Shown: in pieces, positions 42,043 to 54,570 of the stretch | How positions within the stretch are numbered: position 1 is the first letter of the stretch | Layout of the letters: the number at the start of each line of letters is the position of its first letter | Source: Cyanobium sp. CH-040 | GTDB lineage: Bacteria > Cyanobacteriota > Cyanobacteriia > PCC-6307 > Cyanobiaceae | Assembly: GCF_024346135.1 (NCBI RefSeq) | Contig: NZ_JAGQCJ010000001.1 | Coordinates: forward strand, 1-64,000 | Direction: 5' to 3' | DNA: 64,000 nucleotides | Made by a program: the position numbers and the translations under genes | The notes under the pieces: model-generated | What the model was told of the DNA's origin: nothing | The model's input: the letters and a program-made list of their open reading frames with translations, nothing else | The model's database searches: none

Positions 42043-42805
42043 GTGCCGCGACTGCGCCTGCGGACAGCCCGCCTCCGAACCTGCCGGCACCATCCGCACC
42101 CTGCCGCTGCACACCGCCCTGCTGCAGCACAACGATGCCGGCGCCGCCGCCCTGCGCCAGCGCTTCGCGGCCGCCGGCGTGCGGGCGGTGAACCTGCTCT
42201 CCTCCCCCGGCTCGGGCAAGACCGCCCTGCTGGAGGCCCTGGCCCGGCGCCTGGCGGAGGGAGGGGGCGACCCTGATCGGCTGGCGGTGATCGTGGGCGA
42301 TCTGGCCACCGACAACGACGCCCGCCGCCTCCAGGCCGCCGGCCTGGCCGCCGCGGCGATCACCACCGGCCAGGCCTGCCACCTGGAGGCGGCGATGGTG
42401 GCCGAGGGGCTGCACCGCCTGCACCACCAGGGGGTGGCGCTGGAGCAGCTGGAGCTGCTGGTGATCGAGAACGTGGGCAACCTGGTGTGTCCCGGTGCCT
42501 ACGACCTGGGCGAGAGCCTGCGGGTGGTGCTGGTGTCCACCACCGAGGGTGAGGACAAGCCGCTCAAGTACGCGCCGATCTTCCACGGTGCCGATCTGGT
42601 GCTGATCACCAAGATCGACCTGGCCGACGTGGTGGGCTTCGACCGCGCCGCCGCCCACGCCGCCATCGCCCGCGTCGCCCCCCAGGCCCGGGTGCTGGAA
42701 ACCTCCGCGCGCAGCGGCGAGGGCCTCGATGTCCTGATCGCCCTGCTCGGCCTGGCCCCCGCTCCCGCCCCTGCCCCTGCCGCCGTTCCCGCCCTGGTGC
42801 CATGA
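42041..42805 (+). CDS. hypB: Hydrogenase nickel incorporation GTPase HypB
   Basis: GTPase that drives nickel delivery with HypA. N-terminal metal motif MCRDCACG (Cys2, Cys5, Cys7), Walker A in LLSSPGSGKT (about 52-61), VGDLATDNDA, ENVGNLVCPG (metal/switch region) and TKIDL (G4). 254 residues with an Ala/Pro-rich C-terminal tail. There is no His-rich nickel-storage stretch. The ATGA overlap with hypF shows coupling. Confidence 0.96.
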   Translation: MCRDCACGQPASEPAGTIRTLPLHTALLQHNDAGAAALRQRFAAAGVRAVNLLSSPGSGKTALLEALARRLAEGGGDPDRLAVIVGDLATDNDARRLQAAGLAAAAITTGQACHLEAAMVAEGLHRLHHQGVALEQLELLVIENVGNLVCPGAYDLGESLRVVLVSTTEGEDKPLKYAPIFHGADLVLITKIDLADVVGFDRAAAHAAIARVAPQARVLETSARSGEGLDVLIALLGLAPAPAPAPAAVPALVP

Positions 42806-45246
42806 GCGCCGAGGCCCGGCTGCGCCTCCTCTGCCGCGGGGTGGTGCAGGGGGTGGGCTTCCGGCCACTGGTGCACCGCCTGGCCAGGGAACTGGCGCTG
42901 GTGGGGGAGCTGGAGAACGTCGCCGGCGCCGTGCGGCTGGAGTTGCAGGGGGAGCGCTGGGCGCTGGAGCAACTGGTTCGGCGGCTGCCCGCGGCGTTGC
43001 AGCCCCCCGGCGCTCTGGAGCCACTGGAGCCTGACTGGCTCCCGCCCCGCCTGCCGGCGCCCCGAGGCCTGCGCATCGCCGCCGCTGCCGCCCAACCCCT
43101 GGGCCCCGGCCTGATCGCCCCGGCCCTCGCCGCCGACCTGGCCCCCTGCCCCGCCTGCCGCGCCGAGCTGGCCGACCCCGCCAGCCGCCGTCACCGCTAC
43201 CCGTTCATCAGCTGCAGCGCCTGCGGGCCGCGCTACTCGATCGCCACCGCCGAGCCCTTCGCCCGCGCCCACACCACCCTGGCCGCCTTCCCGCTGTGCG
43301 AGGCCTGCCGGCGGGAGTTCGAGGATCCCGCCGACCGCCGCTTCCACGCCGAGACCATCGGCTGCCCGGCCTGCGGGCCGCGGCTGCGGCTGCTGGCGGC
43401 GGACGGCGGCGCGCTGCCCGGTGAGCCGATCGCCGCGGCGGCCGCGCTGCTGCGCGTCGGCGGGATCCTGGCGCTGCAGGGGGTGGGCGGCTTTCAGCTG
43501 CTGGTGGATGCCACCCAGCCGGCGGCCGTGGCGCGGCTGCGGCGGCGCAAGCGGCGTCCCGCCAGGCCCTTCGCCCTGCTGGTGGGCGAGCCGGGCTGGG
43601 TGGCGGCGGAGGTGCGTATCGGAGAGGCGGAGGAGCGCCTGCTGGGCTCGCCGGCAGCGCCGATCGTGCTGCTGCGCCGCCGCCACGACCCGGCTGCGGC
43701 GGCGGTGGTGGCCGAAGCGGTGGCGCCGGGCAGCCCGGCCCTGGGGGTGATGCTGCCCGCCTCGCCGCTGCACCAGCTGCTGGGGGCGGCCGTGGGCCGC
43801 CCGCTGGTGGCCACGAGCGGCAATCCCAGTGGCGAGCCGCTCTGCGTCGATCCGGAGGAGGCGCGGCAGCGGCTGGGGGCCATCGCCGATGCCTTCCTGG
43901 TGCACGACCGTCCCATCGCCCGCCCCCTCGACGACTCGCTCGTGCAGCTGATCGACGCCCGGCCGCTGCTGCTGCGCCGGGCCCGCGGCTACGCCCCGGC
44001 CGCCCTGGAGCTGCCGGTGCCACCGCCCGCCGATCGCACCGTGCTGGCCCTGGGCGGCGACCTCAAGGCGGCCCCGGTCCTGGCCCGCGGCGGGCGCATC
44101 TGGGTGGCGCCCTACCAGGGCGACCTGGCCGGGGCCCGCCAGCAGCGGGCGGTGGCGGCGGGGCTGGAGGAGCTGCTGCGGGACCAGGCCCCACCGGAGC
44201 TGGTGGCGGATGCCCACCCCGGCTACGTGAGCCGGGCCCTGGCGGAGCGCCTCGCGGAGCGCCGGGGCCTGCCCCTGCAGCTGGTGCAGCACCACCGGGC
44301 CCACGGTCTGGCGGTGGCGGCCGAGCACGGCCTCGAGGGGCCGCTGCTGGTGTGGGCCGCCGACGGGCTGGGCTACGGCCCCGGCCCCGGGCCCTCGCTC
44401 TGGGGCGGGGAGCTGCTGCTGCTCGATGGCGGCGGCGAGGCGGAGCGGCTGGCCTGCCTGCGGCCCTGGCCGCTGCCGGGCGGGGAGCGGGCCATGCGCG
44501 AGTCGAGGCGGGCGGCCCTGGGGCTGCTGCTGGCGGCCGATCCGGCCCTGCTCGATCACCCCGGCGCCCGCGCCTGCCGGGACGCCTTTGCCGAGCCGGA
44601 GCGGCGGTTGCTGGCGGACGCGGTGGCCAGCGGCTGCAACGCCCCCCTCACCTCGGCCCTGGGACGGCTGTTCGACGCCGTTGCCTCCCTGCTGGGGGTG
44701 GTGCAGGAGCAGAGCTTCGAGGGGGAGAGCGGTCTGCTGCTGGAGGGGCTGGCGCACCGCTGGCGCGAGCGGGCGGGGGCTGGGCTGGAGCCGGAGGCGA
44801 AAGCGGAGGCGGAGCGCGCGACTCTGCCTTTGGTGCTCGCGCCTCTGGTGCCTGCCCCCCTGGCGCCCGCGCCGGCGGGTGCGGCTCCGGCGCTGCCCCT
44901 GGGCTGGCTGGACTGGGAGCCGCCGCTGCGCCGGCTGCTGGCGGCCCGGGCGGCAGGGGAGGATGCAGCATCCCTGGCCGCCGGCTTCCATGGGGCGCTG
45001 GTGGCGTCGCTGGTGGCGGCGGCGCAGCGGGCAGCCGAGACCACGGGCTGCCGGCGGGTGGCCCTGAGCGGCGGCTGCTTCCAGAACGCCCTGCTGCTGC
45101 AGGGCTGCATCGACGGCCTGCGGGCCGCCGGCCTGGAGCCCTGGTGGCCTTTGCAACTGCCGTGTAACGACGGCGGGCTGGCCCTGGGCCAGCTGTGGGC
45201 AGCCCTGAAGCACCGGCCTATAACGAAATCGGGCGCCCCCTCCTGA
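42802..45246 (+). CDS. hypF: Carbamoyltransferase HypF
   Basis: Makes the carbamoyl group that becomes the cyanide ligands of the NiFe site. Domains in order: acylphosphatase (CRGVVQGVGFRPLVHRLA, about 10-28), two zinc fingers (CPACRAEL ... CSACGPRYS, CEACRREF ... CPACGPRL), YrdC-like domain (GGILALQGVGGFQLLVDA; KRRPARPFALLV; ATSGNPSGEPL) and the Kae1-like carbamoyltransferase (VQHHRAHGLAVAAEHG; GGCFQNALLL). 814 residues, slightly long because of an Ala/Pro linker near residue 680. ATG overlaps the hypB stop. Confidence 0.96.
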   Translation: MSAEARLRLLCRGVVQGVGFRPLVHRLARELALVGELENVAGAVRLELQGERWALEQLVRRLPAALQPPGALEPLEPDWLPPRLPAPRGLRIAAAAAQPLGPGLIAPALAADLAPCPACRAELADPASRRHRYPFISCSACGPRYSIATAEPFARAHTTLAAFPLCEACRREFEDPADRRFHAETIGCPACGPRLRLLAADGGALPGEPIAAAAALLRVGGILALQGVGGFQLLVDATQPAAVARLRRRKRRPARPFALLVGEPGWVAAEVRIGEAEERLLGSPAAPIVLLRRRHDPAAAAVVAEAVAPGSPALGVMLPASPLHQLLGAAVGRPLVATSGNPSGEPLCVDPEEARQRLGAIADAFLVHDRPIARPLDDSLVQLIDARPLLLRRARGYAPAALELPVPPPADRTVLALGGDLKAAPVLARGGRIWVAPYQGDLAGARQQRAVAAGLEELLRDQAPPELVADAHPGYVSRALAERLAERRGLPLQLVQHHRAHGLAVAAEHGLEGPLLVWAADGLGYGPGPGPSLWGGELLLLDGGGEAERLACLRPWPLPGGERAMRESRRAALGLLLAADPALLDHPGARACRDAFAEPERRLLADAVASGCNAPLTSALGRLFDAVASLLGVVQEQSFEGESGLLLEGLAHRWRERAGAGLEPEAKAEAERATLPLVLAPLVPAPLAPAPAGAAPALPLGWLDWEPPLRRLLAARAAGEDAASLAAGFHGALVASLVAAAQRAAETTGCRRVALSGGCFQNALLLQGCIDGLRAAGLEPWWPLQLPCNDGGLALGQLWAALKHRPITKSGAPS

Positions 45247-45281
45247 ACGCCGGGCGCCTCCGCACCCCGCACGTCCGCCCC

Positions 45282-45550
45282 ATGTGCCTGGCCACGCCCG
45301 GAGTGATCCTGGCGATCAGCGACGGCCATCCCGTGGCCGGCACCTGCGCGGCTGATCCAGCTGCCGGGGCTGCAGCGACGGCCGATCCGCTCTGGCGCTG
45401 TGCCGAGGTGGATTTCGGCGGCGTGCGCCAGCAGGTGAGCCTGGCCTGCCTGCCGGAGGCGGTGGTGGGGGATCGGGTGCTGGTGCATGTGGGCGTGGCC
45501 CTGAGCCTGGTGCACGACGACGACGAGCCAGCCCTCCGCCTCCCGCTCCC

Positions 45551-45554
<4 letters not shown>
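45282..45554 (+). CDS. hypC: Hydrogenase assembly chaperone HypC
   Basis: Small chaperone that carries the Fe(CN)2CO unit from HypD to HoxH. The mature N-terminus MCLATPGVILAI exposes the essential Cys2; the OB-like core follows (VDFGGVRQQVSLACLP; VGDRVLVHVGVALS). 90 residues from the ATG at 45282, with an extra Ala-rich loop. The ATG of nifJ overlaps its stop by four bases. Confidence 0.95.
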
Positions 45555-49290
<3,736 letters not shown>

Positions 49291-49294
<4 letters not shown>

Positions 49295-50304
49295 ACGTGG
49301 GCACCGCCGTGGACCTGAGCACCACCTATCTCGGCCTGCCTCTGCGCACCCCCCTGGTGGTGGGCGCCGCCTGGCCCCTCAGTGAGCACCTCGAGCAGCT
49401 GCAGGAGCTGGAGCGCCAGGGGGCCGCGGCGATCGTGCTGCACTCGCTGTTCGAGGAGCAGATCGAGCAGGAGCAGCTCGACCTGCACTGGCATGCCAGC
49501 CATGGGGCCGAGAGCTACGGCGAGGCCCTCAGCTACCTGCCCGACACCGCCGTGCTGCACGAGGGGCAGGACCTCTACCTGCGCCTGATCGAGCAGGCCC
49601 GCCGCGGGCTGCAGATCCCGGTGATCGCCAGCCTCAACGGCAGCCAGCCCGGCCGCTGGGTGGAGACGGCGCGGCGCATCGAGGCGGCCGGCGCCCACGC
49701 CCTGGAGCTGAACATCTACGACCTGCCCACCGATCCGGAGCTGAGCAGCGCCGCGATCGAGAACCAGGTGGAGGAGATCGTGCGCGAGGTGCGCGCCGAG
49801 GTGCGGCTGCCCCTGGCGGTGAAGCTGAGCCCGTTCTTCACCAACCTGCGGGCCATGGCCCGGCGGCTGGGCCAGGCCGGCGCTGACGGGCTGGTGCTGT
49901 TCAACCGCTTCTACCAGCCCGACATCGACATCGAGGAGCTGGAGGTGCGTCCCAACCTGCTGCTCTCGGGGCCCCACGACCTGCGCCTGCCGCTGCGCTG
50001 GATCGCCCTGCTGCACGGCCGCGAGCCGGTGGATCTGATCGCCAGCGGCGGCGTGGCGCGCGGCACCGACGTGGTGCGGCTGCTGATGGCCGGCGCCTGC
50101 GCCACCCAGCTGGTGGCGGCGCTGCTGCGGCACGGGCCGGAGCGCCTGCGCGGCATCGAGGAGGAGCTGATCACCTGGCTGCTGGAGCACGACTACGGCT
50201 CGCTGCAGGAGCTGATCGGCTGCATGAGCCAGCAGCGCTGCGCCGAGCCGGGGGAATACGAGCGCGCCCAGTACATGCGCGTGCTGCAGAGCTACCGCCC
50301 GTGA
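49291..50304 (+). CDS. Dihydroorotate dehydrogenase-like flavoprotein
   Basis: 337-residue TIM-barrel with class 1 DHOD features: TTYLGLPLRTPLVVGAA, PVIASLNGSQPGRWVETA, LELNIYDLPTDPEL, LAVKLSPFFTNL and the FMN-phosphate site IASGGVARGTDVVRLL. The usual catalytic Cys/Ser loop is not evident, so the substrate may not be dihydroorotate. It is translationally coupled to nifJ on one side (ATGA) and hypD on the other, an association with nifJ known from other cyanobacteria; its job there is unknown. Confidence 0.9.
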
Positions 50305-50354
50305 CCGTGACCGAGGCCGAGACCGAGACCGAGACCGAGACCGTGACCGAGACG
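50301..50354 (+). repeat. Hexanucleotide repeat at the hypD start
   Basis: Nine copies of a GAGACC-like hexamer (variants GTGACC, GAGGCC, GAGACG) run from the GTG start codon, encoding alternating Thr with Glu or Val. Four copies are exact. It shifts the conserved HypD core about 20 residues downstream and offers several alternative in-frame GTG starts (50301, 50307, 50343). Confidence 0.85.
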
Positions 50355-51500
50355 CCGGCGTTGAGTTCCCCTGCCGCCCGGGTGGCCGAGCTCGCCGCCG
50401 AACTGGCCGCCATCACCACCCGGCCCTGGACCCTGATGGAGGTGTGCGGCGGCCAGACCCACGCGATTGTGCGCTGGGGTCTCGACCAGCTGCTGCCGCC
50501 GGGGGTGGAGCTGATCCACGGACCGGGCTGCCCGGTGTGCGTGACGCCGGCCGCCACCATTGACGCGGCCCTGGAGCTGGCGCGCCGGCCGGAGGTGATC
50601 CTCTGCTCCTACGGGGACATGCTGCGGGTGCCGGGCAGCGACCCCGGGGACGACCTGCTGGTCGTGCGCGCCGGCGGCGGCGACGTGCGCCTGCTCACCT
50701 CGCCGCTGCAGGCCCTGGAGCTGGCCGCCGGCCACCCCGAGCGCCAGGTGGTGTTCCTGGCCGTCGGTTTCGAGACCACCGCCCCGGCCACGGCGCTGCT
50801 GGCCCGCCAGGCCCTGGCCCTGGAGCTGGCCAACCTGTCGCTGCTGGTGGCCCACGTGCGCGTGGTGCCGGCCATGGCCACGATCCTGGCCGACCCCGGC
50901 AACCGGGTGCAGGGTTTCCTGGCGGCCGGCCACGTGGGCTCGGTGATGGGCCTGGCGGAGCTGCGGGCGCTGGTGGAGCGGCACCGGCTGCCGGTGGTGA
51001 TGACGGGCTTCGAGCCCGCCGACGTGATGGCCGGTCTGCTGGCCTGCGTGCAGCGGCTGGAGGCGGGCCGGCCTGAGGTGGTGAACGCCTACGGGCGGGT
51101 GGTGCGGCCCCAGGGCAACGCCGCCGCCCAGGCACTCATGGAGAGCGTGTTCGCGGTGGTGGACCAGCCCTGGCGCGGCCTGGGCGTGCTGGCCGGCGGC
51201 GGGCTGGCCCTGCGCGGGGAGTACCGCCGCCTCGATGCCCGCGCGCGCTTCGCGGTGGATCGCCCCCTGCAGCAGCAGCCAGCGGAGCCCGGCGCCGACC
51301 CATCGCCCTGCATCGCCGGTGCGATCCTGCGCGGCCAGGCCACCCCGCCCGACTGTCCCGCCTTCGGCAGCGCCTGCACGCCGCTGCACCCGCTGGGGGC
51401 GCCGATGGTGTCGAGCGAGGGGGCCTGTGCCGCCTACCACCGCTACCGGCCAGCCCCAGCCGCTGCCGCAGCAGCCAAACCGGCGTCGATCGGCCCCTGA
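50301..51500 (+). CDS. hypD: Hydrogenase formation protein HypD
   Basis: [4Fe-4S] protein that assembles the Fe(CN)2CO moiety with HypC and HypE. Seen: CGGQTHAI (Cys49), GPGCPVCVTP (Cys77, Cys80), VGFETTAPATA, GFLAAGHVGSVMG, GFEPADVM and a C-terminal cysteine set (CPAFGSACTPLHPLGAPMVSSEGACAA, given in two parts: CPAFGSACTP; SSEGACAAYHRY). 399 residues, GTG start overlapping the upstream stop. The first 20 residues are a Thr/Glu repeat from a DNA hexamer expansion. The 3' end overlaps the antisense phyH gene by 58 bases. Confidence 0.96.
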   Translation: MTVTEAETETETETVTETPALSSPAARVAELAAELAAITTRPWTLMEVCGGQTHAIVRWGLDQLLPPGVELIHGPGCPVCVTPAATIDAALELARRPEVILCSYGDMLRVPGSDPGDDLLVVRAGGGDVRLLTSPLQALELAAGHPERQVVFLAVGFETTAPATALLARQALALELANLSLLVAHVRVVPAMATILADPGNRVQGFLAAGHVGSVMGLAELRALVERHRLPVVMTGFEPADVMAGLLACVQRLEAGRPEVVNAYGRVVRPQGNAAAQALMESVFAVVDQPWRGLGVLAGGGLALRGEYRRLDARARFAVDRPLQQQPAEPGADPSPCIAGAILRGQATPPDCPAFGSACTPLHPLGAPMVSSEGACAAYHRYRPAPAAAAAAKPASIGP

Positions 51501-52513
51501 CCGGCCGGTTTCCAGGGCATCTTCGCCAGCCCCAGCCCCTGCAGCCGCTCCAGCGCGGAGAGCTGCAGGCTGCCGACGCGGTCGCGCAGCCAGGGCAGGG
51601 CCAGGGGATCGAGGCCGTTCCAGGGCAGGTAGGGGTTGCGGCGCAGGGAGGCGTAGATCTCCACCCGGCAGGTGGGGTGGTCGCTGGCGGTGCGGCCGTG
51701 GAAGCCGCGGGTGTCGGCGACCACCAGGGTGTTGGCCTTCACGGCGAAGCGGCGCGCTGCCGGCAGACCCATGGCCGCCAGGTCGTCCGGCCCCACCCGG
51801 AAGGAGCCGCGGGCGTGGTAGGCCATCGGGTGATCGGCGGCCTCCAGGCTCTGGCGACGTTCCCAGGCCAGCCGCTCCGGGGTCATCCGGTGGGAGCCGG
51901 GAACGTAGGCGAAGGGGCCCTCGCTCTCGGCCACGTCGTGCAGGAAGAACCAGGCCTTGGCGATCGAGTGGAAGGTGTCGGCGTGGAGGGTGGCCTGGGG
52001 ATCGGGCCGCTTGCTCGGCAGCCCGGCCAGGATCGCCTGCAGCGAGAAGATCGGCTCGGCGCCGGTGCCGGCCACGTAGCGGATCAGGTTGACGATCTCG
52101 CGGCTGGCCAGCAGCGCCTCCAGCTGGGGATGGCTGCCGCGCAGGCGGGCGCGGTCGAGGGCGACGCGGCGGGTGACGGCGTTGCCCTGGCGCATCTCCA
52201 GCCGCGGCCAGGCGCTGCCGTAGATCTCCCGCCTGAGGGCCTCGAACGCCTCGGGGGGCAGCAGGTTCTCGCGGATCACGTAGCCCTGCTCGGCGTACTG
52301 CCGCCGGTCGGCCGGATCGATGCGCCGGCCCAGGCGCCAGCGGCGCTGGGCGGTGACGGCGTCGGCCAGGCGGATGCGGCCCACGTGCAGGCCGAGCCGG
52401 TTGAGCCGCCGGCTGCCGATCACCGGGTTGTCGCGGAACGACTTGGCGCCGCTGAGCAGGGCCAGGGGGGCCAGGGCGGTGCGCAGCGCTCGGGAGGGTG
52501 TGGCCATGGCCAT
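51443..52513 (-). CDS. Phytanoyl-CoA dioxygenase (PhyH) family protein
   Basis: Fe(II)/2-oxoglutarate-dependent oxygenase family; substrate unknown. The facial triad is visible: HADTFHS (His-x-Asp) and FHGR (distal His), with the helix YAEQGYVIRENLLPPEAFEA and SEGPFAYVPGSHRM before them. 356 residues from the ATG at 52513; a second ATG at 52507 is equally good. It is antisense between hypD and hypE, overlapping the hypD end, with 71 bases before the hypE start. An oxygen-using enzyme inside an anaerobic hydrogenase cluster is odd. Confidence 0.85.
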   Translation of the reverse strand: MAMATPSRALRTALAPLALLSGAKSFRDNPVIGSRRLNRLGLHVGRIRLADAVTAQRRWRLGRRIDPADRRQYAEQGYVIRENLLPPEAFEALRREIYGSAWPRLEMRQGNAVTRRVALDRARLRGSHPQLEALLASREIVNLIRYVAGTGAEPIFSLQAILAGLPSKRPDPQATLHADTFHSIAKAWFFLHDVAESEGPFAYVPGSHRMTPERLAWERRQSLEAADHPMAYHARGSFRVGPDDLAAMGLPAARRFAVKANTLVVADTRGFHGRTASDHPTCRVEIYASLRRNPYLPWNGLDPLALPWLRDRVGSLQLSALERLQGLGLAKMPWKPAGQGPIDAGLAAAAAAGAGR

Positions 52514-52584
52514 CGGGCGGCGGATCGCGCGGCGGATCTGCCATTCTCCGCCCAGCGCACCGGTCCGCCGCCCCACCCCTGCCG

Positions 52585-53598
52585 ATGACCGAGCGGATCC
52601 AGCTGGCCCACGGCGGCGGCGGCAGCCTGATGCAGGAGCTGATCCGCCGCGAGCTGCTGCCGCTCTACGGCGAGCCCGCCCCGGTGCTGCACGATGCCGC
52701 CAGCCTGGCGCTGCCGGGCGGGCGGCTGGCCTTCACCGCCGACTCCTACGTGGTGCAGCCGCTGGAGTTTCCCGGCGGCGACATCGGCCGCCTGGCGGTG
52801 ACGGGCACCGCCAACGACCTGGCCATGGCCGGGGCCCGGCCGGCTCACCTGAGCGTGGCCCTCATCCTGGAGGAGGGTCTGCCGCTGGCGCTGCTGCGCC
52901 GCATGGTGGTCTCGATGCGGGCGGCGGCGGGCGCCTGCGGGGTGAACATCGTGACCGGCGACACCAAGGTGGTGGAGCGAGGCAAGGCCGACCGCCTGTT
53001 CATCAGCACCAGCGGCATCGGCGTGATCGAGGCGGCCGAGCCGATCGGGCCAGGGGCGATCCGGCCCGGCGACGCCCTGCTGGTGAGCGGTGACCTGGGC
53101 CGCCACGGGGTGGCGATCCTGGCCGCCCGCCACGGGCTCGACCTGCAGCCACCGGTGCTCAGCGACTGTGCCCCGCTCTGGCCCCAGGTGGCCGCCCTGC
53201 TGGAGGCTGGCCTCACCCCCCACTGCCTGCGTGATCTCACCCGCGGCGGCCTGGCCAGCGCCCTGGCGGAGCTGGCCGAGGCCTCGGGGCTGGAGTTCGC
53301 GGTGCAGGAGCAGCGCCTGCCGGTGCTCGAGCCGGTGGCGCGCACCTGCGAGCTGCTGGGCTTCGAACCGCTGCACCTGGCCAATGAGGGCCGCTTCCTG
53401 GCGGTGCTGCCCGCCGCTCAGCTGGAGCGGGCCCTGGCAGTGCTGGCGGCCCTGCCCCACCCCACCGGGGCGGCCTGGATCGGCACGGTGCGGCCGCCGG
53501 CCGCCGGCGCCGGGCCGCGGGTGCTGCTGGCCACGGCCCTCGGCACCGAGCGGCTGCTCCTACCGCTCAGCGGGGAGCTGCTGCCCCGCATCTGCTGA
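52585..53598 (+). CDS. hypE: Hydrogenase expression/formation protein HypE
   Basis: Dehydrates the carbamoyl group received from HypF to a thiocyanate on its C-terminal cysteine, which is present (last residues PRIC, Cys337). PurM-like ATP-binding fold with LAHGGGGSLMQELI, FTADSYVVQPLEFPGGDIG, VTGTANDLAMAGARP, VTGDTKVVERGKAD, DLTRGGLASALAEL and NEGRFLAVLP. 337 residues from the ATG at 52585. It completes the hypABCDEF set in the same island. The end overlaps a convergent gene by 39 bases. Confidence 0.96.
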   Translation: MTERIQLAHGGGGSLMQELIRRELLPLYGEPAPVLHDAASLALPGGRLAFTADSYVVQPLEFPGGDIGRLAVTGTANDLAMAGARPAHLSVALILEEGLPLALLRRMVVSMRAAAGACGVNIVTGDTKVVERGKADRLFISTSGIGVIEAAEPIGPGAIRPGDALLVSGDLGRHGVAILAARHGLDLQPPVLSDCAPLWPQVAALLEAGLTPHCLRDLTRGGLASALAELAEASGLEFAVQEQRLPVLEPVARTCELLGFEPLHLANEGRFLAVLPAAQLERALAVLAALPHPTGAAWIGTVRPPAAGAGPRVLLATALGTERLLLPLSGELLPRIC

Positions 53599-54150
53599 CG
53601 GACAGCGCCAGCAGGCCAGCCCGCCGCCCCGGCCGCGGGCCAGCAGCCAGCGGCCCTGGCCGTCGCTGCCGGCGGCGATCAGGGCGAAGAAGGGCTGCCG
53701 GCGGGGATCGCCCGGGGGCACGGGGCGGCGAAGCAGCCGCCTCGGGCCCAGCCGCAGCTCCAGCTCCTCGAAGCCGAACTGCAGCAGCGGCCGCCGCCCC
53801 ACCAGGCGCCCCCAGCCGAGGAAGCGCAGTTCCAGCGCGCCGATGCGCACGCTGTTGGCCAGCCGCAGCGGCGTGCCGGGCCGCTCACCCTCAGCCGGGC
53901 TGATCGTGAGGCGGGCCCCCAGCAGCCGCAGCAGGGCCGCCGGAGTCTCCTGGGCAGTGGCCCGCTCGCGGCCCCAGAGGTGGCGCAGCTCCCAGGGACC
54001 GCTCACCTGGGCCGGGCCGATCCCCGAGCCGTGCCGGCGCGCCCGGCGCTCCAGTTCCAGCACCCAGGTGCCATCGCCGGGCGGGCCTGCGGGCGGGGAA
54101 AGACGCTCCGGACTGGGGGTCGCGCTGGGCAAGGAGGAGACCTGCTTCAC
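53560..54150 (-). CDS. Conserved protein, possibly fibrillin/lipocalin-like
   Basis: 196 residues. After a Pro-rich N-terminus the sequence SGPWELRHLWGRER, LRLANSVRIGALELRFLGWG, RLVGRRPLLQFGFEELELRLG, QPFFALIAAG and WLLARGRGGGLACWR reads as a beta barrel of the plastid lipid-associated protein (fibrillin) kind, thylakoid-associated in other organisms. The family is judged from motif style only. No catalytic residue seen. It is divergent from the small Cys-repeat gene at 54249. Confidence 0.65.
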   Translation of the reverse strand: MKQVSSLPSATPSPERLSPPAGPPGDGTWVLELERRARRHGSGIGPAQVSGPWELRHLWGRERATAQETPAALLRLLGARLTISPAEGERPGTPLRLANSVRIGALELRFLGWGRLVGRRPLLQFGFEELELRLGPRRLLRRPVPPGDPRRQPFFALIAAGSDGQGRWLLARGRGGGLACWRCPSADAGQQLPAER

Positions 54151-54248
54151 ATTGCTTGATGCCGTTCTGAGTATCCCTGCTCAACCTGCTTGTGCCCACA
54201 GAAGCCTGGCCATACGGTGAAAAACACCAGCCGCAACCCCATCGAGCC

Positions 54249-54530
54249 ATGACTGTCCAGCCCGCGCAATCACAGCTTGATTCCGATCACCGCGGCGAAC
54301 ACCGCGCCGATCGTGGCTCCGATCTCCTCTCCGACCGGCTGGATGATGCACAGTTCAGCAGTGACGGGGCTGGCGTCATGGCGGAGGTGCTGGGTGTGGC
54401 CTCCCTGGAGGTGCACGCCGAGAGTTTCGGCGATCCGGTGGAGGCCTACTTCGAGTGCATCACCACCTGCTCCCTCGATGACGGGGAGTGCATCACCACC
54501 TGCACGGAACTCCTGCGCGAGCAGGTCTGA
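54249..54530 (+). CDS. Small protein with duplicated ECITTC motif
   Basis: 93 residues. A polar, Asp/Arg/Ser-rich first half (1-45) precedes EVLGVASLEVHAESFGDPVE and the Cys-rich end YFECITTCSLDDG ECITTCTELLREQV, where ECITTC occurs twice, 11 residues apart. The four cysteines could bind a metal or form disulfides. No signal peptide. Not recognised as a named family. It is followed by a convergent RTX-like gene. Its reading frame looks real from the pattern and codon use, but the function is unknown. Confidence 0.68.
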   Translation: MTVQPAQSQLDSDHRGEHRADRGSDLLSDRLDDAQFSSDGAGVMAEVLGVASLEVHAESFGDPVEAYFECITTCSLDDGECITTCTELLREQV

Positions 54531-54570
54531 GGTCCTCCGGCGGTGATCCCCCCTGGGGATCCCGCCGGGT

